DNA of 37,600 bases from Isochrysis galbana. Taxonomy: Eukaryota > Haptophyta > Isochrysidales > Isochrysidaceae. This document shows, in pieces, positions 1-9,837 of this stretch. The DNA lies in contig CM030942.1 of the NCBI GenBank assembly GCA_018136815.1, forward strand, positions 3,817,938 to 3,855,537, in the 5' to 3' direction. The translations under genes were made by a program, and so were the position numbers. Each line of letters begins with the position of its first letter. The first letter of the stretch is position 1. Below the pieces are notes generated by a model that searched no databases, was not told the DNA's origin, and saw only the letters and a program-made list of their open reading frames with translations.

Positions 1-312
1 ATCGAAGAGAGCACGCTATTAATCAAACAGCAGAGGGCGCGCATCTCCGATATCGAGCAGCGATTGCACGCTCAGACTCAAATCGCGGAAGAAGTTAAGA
101 TGTACAAGGAGCAGTGCATAGTGCTTATGGAGAAGCTCTCCGCTCGCCACATGTCTGCCGGGGGAGCCTCCCCCGCGACGCCGCCGGCACAGCCAAGTCC
201 GGCGCGGAGCGTCCCGCCCTCGGCCCCCTCCCCCCGTGGCGGGTCGATGCTTTTCGAGAGGGTGAAGTCCATTGCCACAGCGGGGGCGCGAAGTGCTTCC
301 GGCGAACACTAG
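1..312 (+). CDS. 3' end of a coiled-coil protein gene (partial)
   Basis: Frame 1 is open from the window edge to a TAG at 310-312, so this is the last ~103 codons of a gene that starts outside the window. The first ~45 residues are rich in E, Q, K, R, I and L with heptad-like spacing (for example QQRARISDIEQRL), as in a coiled coil. A Pro/Ala/Ser-rich linker follows, then a short amphipathic tail (MLFERVKSIATAGAR) before the stop. No catalytic motif is visible and I do not recognise the family. The basis is composition and the uninterrupted frame. The true start and any upstream domains cannot be seen. Confidence 0.55.
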   Translation: MEESTLLIKQQRARISDIEQRLHAQTQIAEEVKMYKEQCIVLMEKLSARHMSAGGASPATPPAQPSPARSVPPSAPSPRGGSMLFERVKSIATAGARSASGEH

Positions 313-547
313 AATTCAAGGGCGAAACATTGACATTGATCCTACGACGCGCTTCTTTTGTTCTCCGCTCGTAGTGGTATGGCCGTGGTTTGTGGTGCCA
401 TCATTATTCTCTCTTTCTGCCAACTAAAAGCATCCGTTTGGATTCTGCGTTTTGCGTTTTAATCGGATTGTGTGCACTGTGGGAGGAGCTATTATAATAA
501 TCGCACAATGATGACCAAGGAAAAGGAATGCCCGGACAAATGGCTAC

Positions 548-640
548 AGTAACTCACTGGTCACTGGGTCGAAAGCGCTCTTTGAAATTAAGTCGGGCTC
601 GAAGTCTACCTCCTCCAATTTGTTGAGATGCGCTACAATG
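548..640 (-). mobile_element. Fragment of a retrotransposon ORF1, C-terminal part
   Basis: On the minus strand this stretch encodes LIVAHLNKLEEVDFEPDLIS. The ORF1-like frame at 33009-34046 has IVAHLNKLEGVDLEPDFLS in the matching place. Similarity is also clear at DNA level (compare 33120-33225) and ends at about 640, where unrelated sequence begins. It is therefore a short diverged remnant of the same element family. The rest of the frame (up to about 981) runs through a 14-G tract and has no match I can see. Confidence 0.6.
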
Positions 641-1217
641 AGGGAAAACCTAGTGAGGCGTCCGTCCGACCTACGTCCGTACGTCGAACGACTCACCAGG
701 GCAAACGGAAAACCACCGGGGGGGGGGGGGGGTGCTCGCCTCTTCTCGTCAGAGAAGAAGTAAGAACCGCCCTTAAGTAAGAGCTCGCGCCGCGCGAGCG
801 ATCCTCGAGGAATAAGTAAGTGACGGCGGTTCGAGTAACCTGCGCCACCAAAGTACTCTCCTCCTTGGCCTTGAGCTACTTCCTCCTCATCCCCCTCCTG
901 TCGCTCGCCGACCCTCTCGTCCGCTCTCCGCGCCCGTTTGCTACTTGCTAGCGCTAATGGGTAATGGGGCCCGTTTCTCACCGCATTTCATCAAGGGGGT
1001 TGCAAATCCCCCCCTCTGCCTCTCTCCGCTCTCGAGGCCTCACGGACATTCGAACTGGTCGAGGTCGACTGAAAGACTGCGGGAATCGGCGAATCGGCTA
1101 GGTTTTGACGGCAATTGTCCTGCCCTTCGAGATGAGCGAATGGCGAATGGGCGTAGACATCGCCGCGTCCAGTCTCTCCAGTCCGCTCTCTTTCGGGAAA
1201 GAAAGGGGGCTGTTCGG
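641..1217. other. No gene seen; includes a 14-G homopolymer
   Basis: Several short ORFs overlap here on both strands, but none has family motifs. A G-run of about 14 lies near 719-733. I see only low-complexity and repeat-derived sequence. Confidence 0.4.
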
Positions 1218-1352
1218 CGTCAAACATCTCGTCTTCTGGGGGAGGGGTCTCTGCTGCGGCGTATCAAACATCTCATCTTCTGGGAGAGGGAGAGGGGTCT
1301 CTGCGGCATCAAGCATCAACATCTCATCTGTTGGGAGAGGGGTGCCGACTGC
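1218..1352 (+). repeat. Degenerate tandem repeat, about 42-48 bp unit, three copies
   Basis: Three imperfect units follow one another, each with a core like CAAACATCTCATCTTCTGGG then a GAGAGGGGT box and a CTGC ending: about 1218-1258, 1259-1304 and 1305-1352. Unit lengths differ by small indels. The overlapping ORFs on both strands probably only reflect the repeat. Confidence 0.6.
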
Positions 1353-1386
1353 AGACTGCAGCATCAAGCTCCTTCTTCTCCTCAAC

Positions 1387-1402
1387 TATCAGTAAACTGA
1401 TA
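1387..1402 (+). promoter_or_regulatory. Stem-loop 5 nt upstream of a retrotransposon ORF1 ATG
   Basis: TATCAGTAAACTGATA folds into a 6-bp stem. It is followed by GGGTC and the ATG at 1408. The second copy of the element (minus strand, 34067-34052) has TATCGTTAAAACGATA at the same distance from its ATG. Two stem positions differ and their partners differ too (A-T to G-C and G-C to T-A), so pairing is kept. The role (translation, promoter or target-site recognition) is unknown. Confidence 0.55.
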
Positions 1403-1880
1403 GGGTCATGGAGCGCGCGCCGCCTCCCTCCCTCGCTGCCGCTGCCCTCGCCGCGATGGACGAACGAAGCATTGATGGACACGCCCCCGTCGCCGAAGCC
1501 CAGATTCTTCAGATTTTTTTTCAAGCTCCTTCTCCTCCTCACTCACCAACCTCTCTTCTTCAGCCTTATCATCAAGCACACTAAGTACCGCAGTAGATGT
1601 GCCGGGGCCAAGTGCCAGTGCACCAACTCCTTCTTTCTCTGACTACCCTGGAGAGGGAGGAGACGGAGGACTCGCCACCCGCTCCATCGTCATTACAAGG
1701 TGCGGGATTAAATGCTGACCGCAGTGCTGGTGCTGGCGGCGTGCTTCAACACTTCAAGGACGCGTTACTCTCCGCGCATATCACAGCTGGCCAAGCCAGT
1801 GACAGCGACAGCGACGACTTCGAATTACCTTTGCTCATGGGGAAGTCGCGTTCCGTCAAAAGAGGGCCAGGTGAATTTTT
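1403..1880 (+). mobile_element. 5' fragment of retrotransposon ORF1, frameshifted
   Basis: From the ATG at 1408 the sequence parallels the minus-strand ORF1 start at 34046: MERAPPP, an Ala-rich run, AAMDE, then in a shifted frame MDTPPSPK against MDTPLSPK there. A small insertion near 1467 breaks the frame, so this copy is defective. Beyond about 1510 similarity fades, but Ser/Pro-rich coding-like sequence continues, and 1700-1873 encodes an acidic stretch (ASDSDSDDFELPLL) ending in GKSRSVKRGPG next to a GTGAAT that could be a donor. Whether 1520-1880 belongs to the element or to a host exon is unclear. A C-run of about 12 follows near 1939. Confidence 0.45.
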
Positions 1881-1980
1881 TTGTCCTCAATATATTCCTG
1901 TTTTCTTTTTAGTACAAAACAAAGCTAATCACGCTTGCCCCCCCCCCCCCGCGCTCCTCTCAACACGCAGTGACTCCCAG

Positions 1981-2386
1981 CTACGCGTGTTGAGTTTTCA
2001 TCTTCTTCGTCTTTTTCTCACACCCCTCTTCCTCGATGGCGACGATGTCGTTCGGCTGATCTTGGATGGCGAGGTCCGTGATGCGTGAGAGGACGCTTGG
2101 TCGGTCCTCCATGTAGAGCTTGCCAGCTGCTCGGCGCACTTGCACCATGGGATTCGTTTCAGCGTACGCGACCGCCATGATATATTCCATGCAGAGGTAC
2201 GCGAGGGCGGCCTGCTCTCCAATGTATCTGGTCTTTGGGACTGGGATCTTGTCGTACTCGTCGGAGTAGTCGCCGACGAGCATGAGGGTTGCCTTGCACC
2301 AACGGCCCATGTATGGCTCGATGAGTGCCCACATCGACGGGTAGCGTTCCTTGGCCAGATCCACGCGGAAGTCTCCACCCCGGCGC
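1981..2386 (-). CDS. Unrecognised protein, probable last exon
   Basis: The minus strand has an open frame of about 127 codons ending at a stop at 1981. It has balanced composition unlike the low-complexity surroundings: WALIEPYMGRWCKATLMLVG, then DKIPVPKTRYIGEQAALAYL, then a Lys-rich tail (KKTKKMKTQ). There is no ATG at the 5' side of the frame. A TAG at about 2385 could be the AG of a 3' splice site, which would make this a terminal exon whose upstream exons are not identified. I recognise no domain. It could also be a decayed ORF from a mobile element, since repeat copy A lies just upstream. Confidence 0.35.
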
Positions 2387-2429
2387 TATCGTGTCTTCTC
2401 GCACTATTTTGGTTTAGGTAAAAGGTAAA

Positions 2430-2808
2430 AGAAGACAGGGGGTGCCCGAGCCAGGAGGGAAGGGCCGCGGCTCGCCGCGGCCATTCGCTTCGGCGAGCGA
2501 AAGATTAGCGCTTCTGGGCTCCTAGTTTCACGAGTACCCCCCCCCCCCCCTGCGTTGTTTTTACCCGAAAGGGCTTGTCGCCCAGCGTGGCCTCGAGGAG
2601 AGGGCGTGCTGGGGTGCGCAGGGTCGGTGCGTGCACTTAGGGGAGGACAAATATCGAGCGGGGAGGGGGCAGTGCCCCCTCCCCCCGGTATCACTCGGAC
2701 ACCTGGCTCGACAGGCATGGCGGGATTCCGGGACGGAAAAGTTGTGTCCAATTAGCTAGTGGGGGTGGCTAGGATATAACATTTATTATTATTATTATTA
2801 TTATTAGG
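2430..2808 (+). repeat. Dispersed repeat family R1, copy A
   Basis: About 370 bp shared with copies near 15115-15535 and 22935-23258 (both minus). Landmarks in order: a GCCGCGGCTCGCCGCGGCC palindrome, CTAGTTTCACGAGTAC, a C-run of about 13, ACCCGAAAGGGCTTGTCG, AGTTGTGTCCAATTAGCTAG, GGCTAGGATATAACAT, then (ATT)n to 2808. The fixed 3' end with an A/T-rich simple-repeat tail suggests a retrotransposon 3' end or SINE-like element. Each copy has short overlapping ORFs, but no frame is conserved through the homopolymer, so I treat it as non-coding. Confidence 0.65.
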
Positions 2809-2931
2809 GGCTAGGTCATAAATTCTTCAGTAGCTAGTTGAAATCATGCGGGCTTTGCCGTTTGGGTCCTTGGGGCCTGAGGCATGGCCTCGTTCTTGAT
2901 TACCCGGAGGAGCGCTGGGGTCTGGAAGCGC

Positions 2932-5246
2932 TCAGCGGCAGTCAGCCTTGGGCAGGTACTTTAGCAGAGTGTGCGCAGCAACCTCGCTCGATGCGAGCGC
3001 GTTGCCCTGGGAGTCGTGAGGCTGTAATTTCGGCAAAACGAGGCGGCGAATCTGCTCGACTTCGCTAGCAACGACGCTCGGGTTTGCCAGAATGAAGATG
3101 GCTTCCTCGGCAATCCGTTCGGGGGTGCATTGCTCAAACAGGAGCTCTGCAATCACGGTGCGCCCGGCGAGGATGTTGGGCAAGGTGGCGTGGCGCAGAA
3201 CCGGCCTAAGCCAATTGCGAATAATCCAACTCGTAATGTGGCTGGTGCGGTAGATCGCTACCTGCGGCACGCCTGCTGCAGCCAGTTCGATATTGACGGT
3301 GCCACATGCCGCTAGAGCAAGAGTGGACGCGGCGAATGCATCCTCGCGCGACTGGGCATCCACGATGGCGCAGCGCAGCTTGCCAGCCGTGAGCCAGTCC
3401 ACCGCCGAAGAGGCCCCATTTTGGTCGGAGCCACTAGCGCACACGTGTGGCAGGGCGGCCGCGTGGGCCGCCTCGGGCAAGACCCGACGTGCAATACTAT
3501 TCACGAGCTGGCGTACGCCGGGCGCGGCCAAGATGAAGAATTCAATGCCTCCTCTAGATGAGAAGGCACAATCCTGCAGTTGCGAAATCTCTTGCGACGA
3601 TTCCATTCGCGCGGCAGCGTGCAGAAGCAGAGGCAAAAGTGTGTGCACCTCTTGCGGCCGGCTCCCAGGCAAGAGGCACACCATCTGAGAAGTCGGTGAG
3701 AACCCGTGCGCTTTCCGAAAGCTCTCACCAACCATCGCACGGAGCGTTTTAGGGAATGGCCCTTCCATTCCGACCGCGAGTGTAGTCCGTGATGGGCAGC
3801 GGCGAGCCGCTGTCGACTCTAGTGCAGGGTGTCCAACGAAGGTACATGGGACGCCGACGCCTGAGAAAAGCTCCTTCTGAGACCAAAGAAAGTGGGCAAC
3901 TCCTAATGCGGACAAGGCGAATGCATGCGTATATACACACTATGGGCTTGGTGCCTCACCCACCTCAAACGGCAGAAGCACTAGCAGATGGTCAAGCCAT
4001 CCACGCAAACTGCTTGCACGCCGCTTCGCGTCTGAAAACGCCCATGCGGAGGGGGCGACGTATTGCACGAGCTTGGGGAGCGGATGCACTACGCCAGAGA
4101 GCTCTGGCGCGGCCTCGCTATGGTTGGAGATAAGTGGATTGGCGCACGATGACTTGCTTGCGCGCCGGCATGCGAGCGCGCGTAGCACACGTAGATTGAA
4201 CCCCTTGGAATCGATACCGACAACAATGCTAGGCTTGTTGGTTTCGACCTAACGTTCAATACAAGATGTACGTTGGGACGCATCGGACCGCGCACGGCCG
4301 GTTGCGTTGCAGGCGTCGACTTACCGCTCGAAGAGTCTGAAATAGGCGCATCGCGAGTCGCGGGAGTCGCGGGATCACCTGCGCTTCGGGGCACGAGGCC
4401 CATGTCATGCTTGCCCACAAGTAGGGCATGGAAGATTGGTGCCGATGGCTTGTCGTCCACTCGTGTGGTCTTACCTCTGCAAAGCCGGCGACAGTCAGAT
4501 CACTCATAGGAAAGACCGAATGCAGTCCCTCTGCGTGCATCGCCTTCCCGCCGACGCCAGCGAAGTGTATTGGCGCCTTGTACTGCAAACGCAATGGCGA
4601 TGAGAGGCACTTGAATAGCTACCTTTCCCCCCTTGGCAACCACCGACAGCAGCTCTCCGCGACGTTTCCGCTCTCCCACAACTATCTGCTTGTCGCCTAC
4701 AACCCTTGCTCCACCCTTAAGCCCATTCACGCCTTCGCTCTCTCCCTTTTGTCCGCAACCTTCCGTCCCCACCTTGACCCGGTCCAACCTCCATGCTACT
4801 CAGGGAAGCAAACCTCCTCAACACGGCCTTCTATCCTCCCACCTAGTTGGCAGCGTGTGCCGGGCGCACCGAGCACGCCAACTGCCGCAGTCGTACGTTC
4901 CCCACCATTTTCCTGGCCAGCCAGCTACCTACATCTCCCCGCATGGCTACCTCCATTACTCCATCCTCACCAGCCTGCCTCCTCGTGCGGACGCAGCCTC
5001 GTACCGACCAACTGCCCGTGACTCGCCTTCCAAATGCAACCCATTACCATTCAATCGCATGTGCTACCCCAGCGAACGTACCGTCATGGCACCTTTGACC
5101 CTTCCCACTTTTCTTCCCCTTGCCTCCCCTCCCGTCCTCATCCCCCATTACTCACACACCTGCTCCCTCATAGCGCGCATCAGCTTGGCGCCGATCGCGT
5201 CGCCTGATGGCTCGCCTGCCAGCAAGAAGACACTCGGCCGCCGTCG
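2932..5246 (-). CDS. lpxB: Lipid-A-disaccharide synthase (LpxB-like), five exons identified, 5' end missing
   Basis: LpxB (GT19 family) joins UDP-2,3-diacylglucosamine and lipid X to give the lipid A disaccharide; plant homologues are organellar. Exons on the minus strand: 5246-5160, 4582-4475, 4378-4325, 4248-3964, 3876-2932 (stop TGA). All junctions are GT-AG and phase 0, giving 492 codons against 382 in E. coli. Family motifs fall in order: LLAGEPSGDAIGAKLMRAMR (N-terminal sugar-binding fold), HFAGVGGKAMHAEGL, VVGIDSKGFN, QYVAPSAWAFSD, LLPFE then CTFVGHP, CLLPGSRPQEV, AACGTVNIELAAAGVPQVAIY and LPNILAGRTVIAELLF. Exon 4 has about 20 extra residues before QYVAP, either an insertion or an unseen intron. 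The exon at 5246 follows a good polypyrimidine-CAG, so a leader or start exon should lie upstream; the purine microsatellite there hides it. No frame damage is seen. Introns exclude a bacterial contaminant. Confidence 0.88.
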
Positions 5247-5399
5247 CTGCGCAACAGGACAACAAGGAACACGCACGGTTCGAGCGCGCGCGTCGCAGGC
5301 TGTACGCAGAGCATGCGCATGCGGGAGAGGAAGTATAAGGAAGGAGAGGATGGGGAAAGAGGGCCGGGAGGGAGGAGATGCAGGTGGGTGGGAGGAGAT

Positions 5400-5563
5400 G
5401 TAGGTGGGTGGGGTTGGGGGCAGAGAGGGAGTGGGGTGGGGAGGTAGAAGGAGGAGGGGGAGGAGAGAGAGAGAGAGAGTGAGTAGCTGAGTGAGTGAGT
5501 GAGCGAGTGAGGGAGTGAGTGAGTGAGGGAGTGAGGGAGGGAGGGAGTGAGGGAGGGAGCCGG
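5400..5563 (+). repeat. Purine-rich GAGT/GAGG microsatellite
   Basis: GAGA, GAGT and GAGG units run for about 160 bp, preceded by GGTGGG units. On the minus strand it reads as Ser/Leu/Pro-rich ORFs, which I treat as artefact. It lies just upstream (minus-strand sense) of the first lpxB exon found and may sit in its first intron or promoter. Confidence 0.75.
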
Positions 5564-6067
5564 CGGCGCACACCATTTGGACGGCGCCGGCTCCGATTCT
5601 TCCCTCTACTTTTTCCGAATAAGTTTTATACTACTATAAATAGTGTCTAATTCGAACCTCGTGCTGGTGTCTCGATGTCTCGATCCTTCGTCGTCGCTAG
5701 ACTAATGCTACAGCTCCTCACGTACTCGCTAGTGGCCTACAGTTATCCTATGGATGTAGCCAAGGCCATTCTCGAACATGGTACCGCCGCCAAGGGCCCA
5801 GCCCAGCGGGGATCTCTCCGTCCGCTCTCCGCTCTCCGAGCTTCAATCTGCAATTATCTGTAGGGCGGTCAAACACCATTTTTATTCTAACTTCTGATGA
5901 CTGAAAATGAAAAAATCAGGATTGAGAAAACACACCCAAGTAAAGCGGTAGAAACCCCGGAACACACCCATCTAGCACATCTTATTCGGTGCCCATTGGG
6001 CTCCAGGTCCAGGTCAACCGGCAACCGGCTCCGGAGTGACAATTTGCAATTTGGAATCGGACTTGGA
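5564..6067. other. No gene seen; holds one solitary transposon end
   Basis: A/T-richer sequence with no supported ORF. The only recognisable item is the transposon end at 5861. Confidence 0.4.
5861..5900 (+). mobile_element. Solitary terminal repeat of the Harbinger-type element
   Basis: TAGGGCGGTCAAAC followed by an A/T-rich stretch containing CTAACTTCTGA matches both ends of the element at 21930-25514. No opposite-facing partner is found nearby, so this is a broken or truncated copy. A weaker match (GGGCGGTCAAAT) lies at 10284. Confidence 0.5.
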
Positions 6068-6180
6068 GTGAGGGAGTGAGGGAACTCTGCGGAGGAGGGA
6101 AACTCTGCACGCGCGGAAGGGGGGAACTCTGCGGAGGGGGGACTCCGGACGCACGGAGGAGGGAACTCCGCATGCGCAGA
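6068..6180 (+). repeat. Degenerate tandem repeat, GGAGG-GGGAACTC(T/C)GC unit
   Basis: Five imperfect copies of a 20-25 bp unit with core GGAGGAGGGAACTCTGC. No coding potential recognised. Confidence 0.5.
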
Positions 6181-6539
6181 CCCTGCGACTGTAGACTGTA
6201 GAGCCAGAAGAGGGTCTCTACGTACTACGTAAGAGGTGGCTCTTTCCGTCCCGCCACAAGAAAAGTTAAGTACACCGATCTAACACTGAGCACAAATCTC
6301 TTGAATTGTCGGGTCTTTCTTTAGTCGTCGGCATCATCAGCGCGGATGTTCTAAAGTAGTCCATTATTGTAGCTGCACGGCTCTCGGGTATTCGGCACAA
6401 CTGGCAACTGGGACTATTAATGGACCGAAATACGGAATATGAGAAGAAAGAGCTTCCCGGAAGTCCGTCATCACTCCGAAAAGGAGGCTCTCTCTATTAT
6501 GACTGCGCCCGCCCGCCGCGCCTGCTTCGTCGCTCTGCT
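6181..6539. other. No gene seen
   Basis: About 360 bp upstream of the CT tract and of the RCCR-like gene. No supported ORF or element. Promoter elements may be here, but I see none I can name. Confidence 0.3.
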
Positions 6540-6623
6540 CTTCTCTCTCTTCATCTCCTCTCTCTCTCTCTCTTCATCTCTCCCCCCCACCCCACCCCAC
6601 CCCACCCCTCTCTCTCTCTCCCT

Positions 6624-6658
<35 letters not shown>

Positions 6659-6755
6659 CCCCTCTCTCTCTCTCCCCCCCCCCCCCCCCCCCCCCCCTCT
6701 CTCTCTCTCTCTCTCCCGCTCTCTCTCTCTCTCTCTCCCCTCCTCTCTCCCTCTC
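6540..6755 (+). repeat. Long CT/C polypyrimidine tract
   Basis: Roughly 210 bp of almost pure pyrimidine: (CT)n, (CCCCA)n, and a C-run of about 22 near 6676-6697. Low-complexity ORFs on both strands are by-products. It ends about 130 bp before the ATG of the RCCR-like gene, so it sits in the likely promoter or 5' UTR and could form triplex or other non-B DNA. Confidence 0.85.
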
Positions 6756-6885
6756 TCCGTCCACGCGCACAAAAATGGAGGTCCAAGAGCTCCCCTCCAT
6801 CCATGAAAAATGTGAAGTGAACTCAGGTAAAAGGCCGTCTCGCCTTGCGCGCGCCGCTCCGTCCCTCTCCCTCTCTTTCTCTCTC

Positions 6886-9356
6886 ATGTCGTCTGCCTCT
6901 CTGCTGCTGTTTGTCTGTGTGAGCTGCACGGGTTGCTTCGCCCTGCGACTACCTCTCTCGCGCACCATGCGCTCCTCTCGCACCGCCTCGCCCTCCCTCT
7001 CCGCTCTCGGAGCCAAAGAGATTGAGGACCTCCTCTCGAGCAAAGAGTGAGGATCTCACAATCCCAGGCACATTGCTGTAGCAGGGGGCACACAGAGGCG
7101 CCCAGGGGCACTCACACGGCTTGCGGAGGCAGGAAGGCACACGGTAGCGCAAGAGAGTGCGCCGAGGTACACGGGGTCACACGGGGGTACACGAGATCCC
7201 ACCCGGGTACGCATCGGCACTCAGCGGCCCATGGAAGCCGAGGGAGGTCTTCAGGGGCGCGTATGGACCTATGGAGGTCCACAGGGGTCCACGCGGGCAT
7301 ATCAGGCCAAACCGTGGCCATAACAGCATATGGAGGGTACATGCAAGGCGGCAATCGGCCCGCAGAGGCACGCAGAGATAGAGGCCAATAGCGGCAGATC
7401 CACAGCAGCCCATCAGGAGCTACAAAGCTACTCAGCGGCCAACGACGACCCGCAGAGCTGCCCCAACGTGGCCCTCAGTGGCACACAGCGGCCCGTGGGG
7501 GCCCCCATCTCCCACAGCGCCCCCATGGTCAAATTCGAGCATGGAGTGAGGTTTCACCGGAGCCCCCCATAATTCTCATGGCGACCACATAGCCTTGCAC
7601 AGCAGCCATCACGGCCATCAAGGTTCATAGCATACCCATGGTGCTCGTAAAGACCCACACGGCAGCCTATGGCGTACAGAAGAGCACGCGCTGCGCCTCA
7701 AGAGAGCCCTGACAGTTTAAGAGGGAATCTCGAAGCCCGGACACACTTTTGGCTTTGGGAGCCGCTCCGCGTTGCATAACGGCACTATGTCCTCCACAGC
7801 ACTCAATATCCTACCGCCGTCTGATTCACCTTTCCACACAGCACCTCCCAGTAACCCCACGGCCCTTTAAGGCGTTCCGCAGCACTCTCTCCAGTGCTGC
7901 TACGGGCCCTTGCGACGCCCAATAAGCGCCAATATCATCTGCGTCAATGCCCTTCATAGTTCCCTCCACGCAGTGGCGGCCTTCCACAGCCCTCCCAATG
8001 CCGCAGATCTACTTACAGTGCCACCCGTCGGCGTTCACACGCTGTGTGACTCTACAGCACACTAAAGCCCTCCTTCTTCGCATCACCGCACAAAAGCATA
8101 TAGTAAGAGCAACTTCGCCTCACTGGATGCAAAGGAAGACCCGTAACTTCTCACTCCTCCTTCCTCCCTCATCCCGACTCCTGCGCCGAAGGTTCACCAT
8201 GGACATTTCAACCGTCGCCAAGGGCTCCGGACGCGAGACATTCGTCGGTCAATCTGGAATGAACCAAGGCACCGGCATCGGCGCGCTGACCGACTTGATC
8301 AAGTCGGGTGTTGGGCGCCTTCTCACTTGGAAAAATCGGCCCGTCTACGACAAGCTGTCGGCCATCATCGAGGACGACCTTCTCGGAATGGTTAAGGCAC
8401 GCGTGCCAGATCTCGAGCAGAAGCGCACCGCCTTCGCCGAGCCTGGAGCCAAGCCGGCGAGTCACGCCTTCGAGTCGGCCGACGGCAAGTGCAAGGGGCA
8501 CGTAGCGGCGTATAAGGGAGGCAAAGTCGATTGGATCACCACTTGCTCATTCTTCTCCGAATCGCTCGGTTTCGGCAACCTGCGAATCGATGGCTGGACA
8601 GACCGCTCAACAAGGGCGCCCAACATGGCAGTCCACCTCTGCATCGTTTTCAACGTGCGCCGGCCGCTGGGACTCTCGCCACCAGTATTGTTTTGTGCGC
8701 CATCACCATTGCCTCCGACCCGCGCAGGTGCTCTTCATCTACATCTCGCTGCCTCCACGCGCAAACCTGCTCCTAGATGACGAGTACAACGATTTCGTGT
8801 ACGCAACGCCGAGGGGCGAGTACCGCGGTGGGTCCGGCCTCTCCCTCAACGACTACTGGGTCTCGTGCATCGACGACAAGCGGTGCGTGCCTCCAGGCCG
8901 TGATCGCCACGGCCGCCTCGCTCCTCCCTGGCATCGTCGGCGCCTTGACCTCGCCCTTTCATAACCCGTTGCCGTCTTTTTTTTCGCAGATTCAAGCCAT
9001 ACTTTTCCAAGTTTCACGAAGTGAATGCCTTCATGGTTGCGCCGACTACGCTGCTATACACAGTCAAATATAGCAAGAAGTCGCTAGCCGCCGTGAGGGA
9101 CCTCGGCATCGCCCACGTCTCATCTTGGCTAGACCTCCTCGAAGGAAAGGACGACAAGAATGGCGTGCTCCTCAAGGACATCGAGTCGCGGGATACCCAG
9201 GCAATGCTCCTGCAGCTCGACGTCCGCACGCGCCAGTTCCCCTTTCGAGACCCTGACACGAAGAATGTCGCCAACATTCTCGGGCTCGAGATGACGGATA
9301 AGATCATCCGCACACTTTGTGGCGATCCGGAAGATCCCATTTGGCGGAAGCGCTGA
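6886..9356 (+). CDS. Red chlorophyll catabolite reductase-like protein with probable plastid-targeting leader, four exons
   Basis: RCCR reduces red chlorophyll catabolite in chlorophyll breakdown and belongs near the ferredoxin-dependent bilin reductases. Exons: 6886-7046, 8192-8654, 8728-8882, 8990-9356 (stop TGA), total 381 residues. Donors are GTGAGG, GTGCGC and GTGCGT; all acceptors follow pyrimidine tracts and phases match. Residues 1-17 are hydrophobic (SASLLLFVCVSC), followed by TGC-FALRLP and a Ser/Arg-rich stretch, as in bipartite targeting to secondary plastids with Phe at +1 (inference). Family-like segments: GKVDWITTCSFF, DGWTDRSTRAPNMAVHL, FIYISLPPRANLLLDDEY and KFHEVNAFMVAPTTLLY, which parallel the plant pattern STxAPNF, LPHRKDLVLxPDY and EVxPYxSPSL. 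Joining exon 1 to 2 rests on phase and splice signals. A start at the ATG at 8199 is the alternative and would remove the leader. It might be another bilin reductase of this superfamily. Confidence 0.78.
7080..7560 (+). repeat. Quasi-periodic GGxxCAC-rich stretch inside intron 1 of the RCCR-like gene
   Basis: Short words such as GGTACACGGGG, GTCACACGGGG and GGTCCACAGGGG recur every 10-15 bp for several hundred bases. The order is too degenerate for a fixed unit. It lies in the 1145-bp intron 7047-8191; overlapping ORFs (rich in G, H and R) mirror the periodicity and I do not call them genes. Confidence 0.4.
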
Positions 9357-9837
9357 GAGCCGACGACGATTCGCTGAGTTTCGGGGCTCTAGTATCCCGT
9401 GCCACCACGCGAGTCGTGAGACTTGCCCTGTCGATGAATCGCACTTGATGTTCGTAGGTGCTCGAGCCCATTGTAGTGTAGGCCATGTATGGCCTCATTA
9501 GCGAGGCCTGCTCACGAGCGCCGCCACAGGCCGTGCTATTCGATATCGGCTCGTCGCGGCGTTCGCGGGAGATTTTTAACGAGATGACTTAGTTTGCACG
9601 GCGACACACTTGGATGTGGTGGGATTTCGAGCTGAAGCGTTGACCAAGTGGATATGGCACGAGGAGCGGCAATGCTGGGGTTTGTACGCTTCCCTCGATG
9701 CAACACGTACTTGTAGGGTTTGTGGTCGCACGCGCGCGAAGCAGTCTTCATTTCGCATTGTATCATGTCAACTAACTTTGTAGTTGGTTCGCATGGGGGA
9801 GGTCACGCCTCCCCCTGAAGAATTTGGCTGACGAATA
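9357..9837. other. 3' flank of the RCCR-like gene, no gene seen
   Basis: No ORF with family features. Small inverted repeats near 9480-9515 (AGGCC/GGCCT) and 9770-9785 could be 3' UTR hairpins, but are too short to name. Confidence 0.3.

Noticed and set aside
815-850. tRNA-like T-arm (GGTTCGAGTAACC followed by CCACCA)
   Set aside because: The arms do not make the 5-bp stem with 7-nt loop, and no D-arm, anticodon arm or acceptor partner fits upstream.
2404-2755. Overlapping ORFs in repeat copy A as a gene
   Set aside because: Similar peptides recur in copies B and C, but frames shift with the length of the G-run, so the conservation is of DNA rather than protein.
2932-3915. lpxB frame as a bacterial contaminant or horizontal fragment
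   Set aside because: The rest of the protein lies upstream in exons with GT-AG introns in matching phase, so it is a eukaryotic gene.
4633-5403. 256-codon plus-strand ORF
   Set aside because: It runs antisense through the lpxB intron and first exon, is Ser/Pro/Thr low complexity, and has no motif.
6439-7050. 203-codon ORF as one protein
   Set aside because: Most of it is the translated CT microsatellite. Only the part from the ATG at 6886 has sensible sequence, and it is used as exon 1 of the RCCR-like gene.
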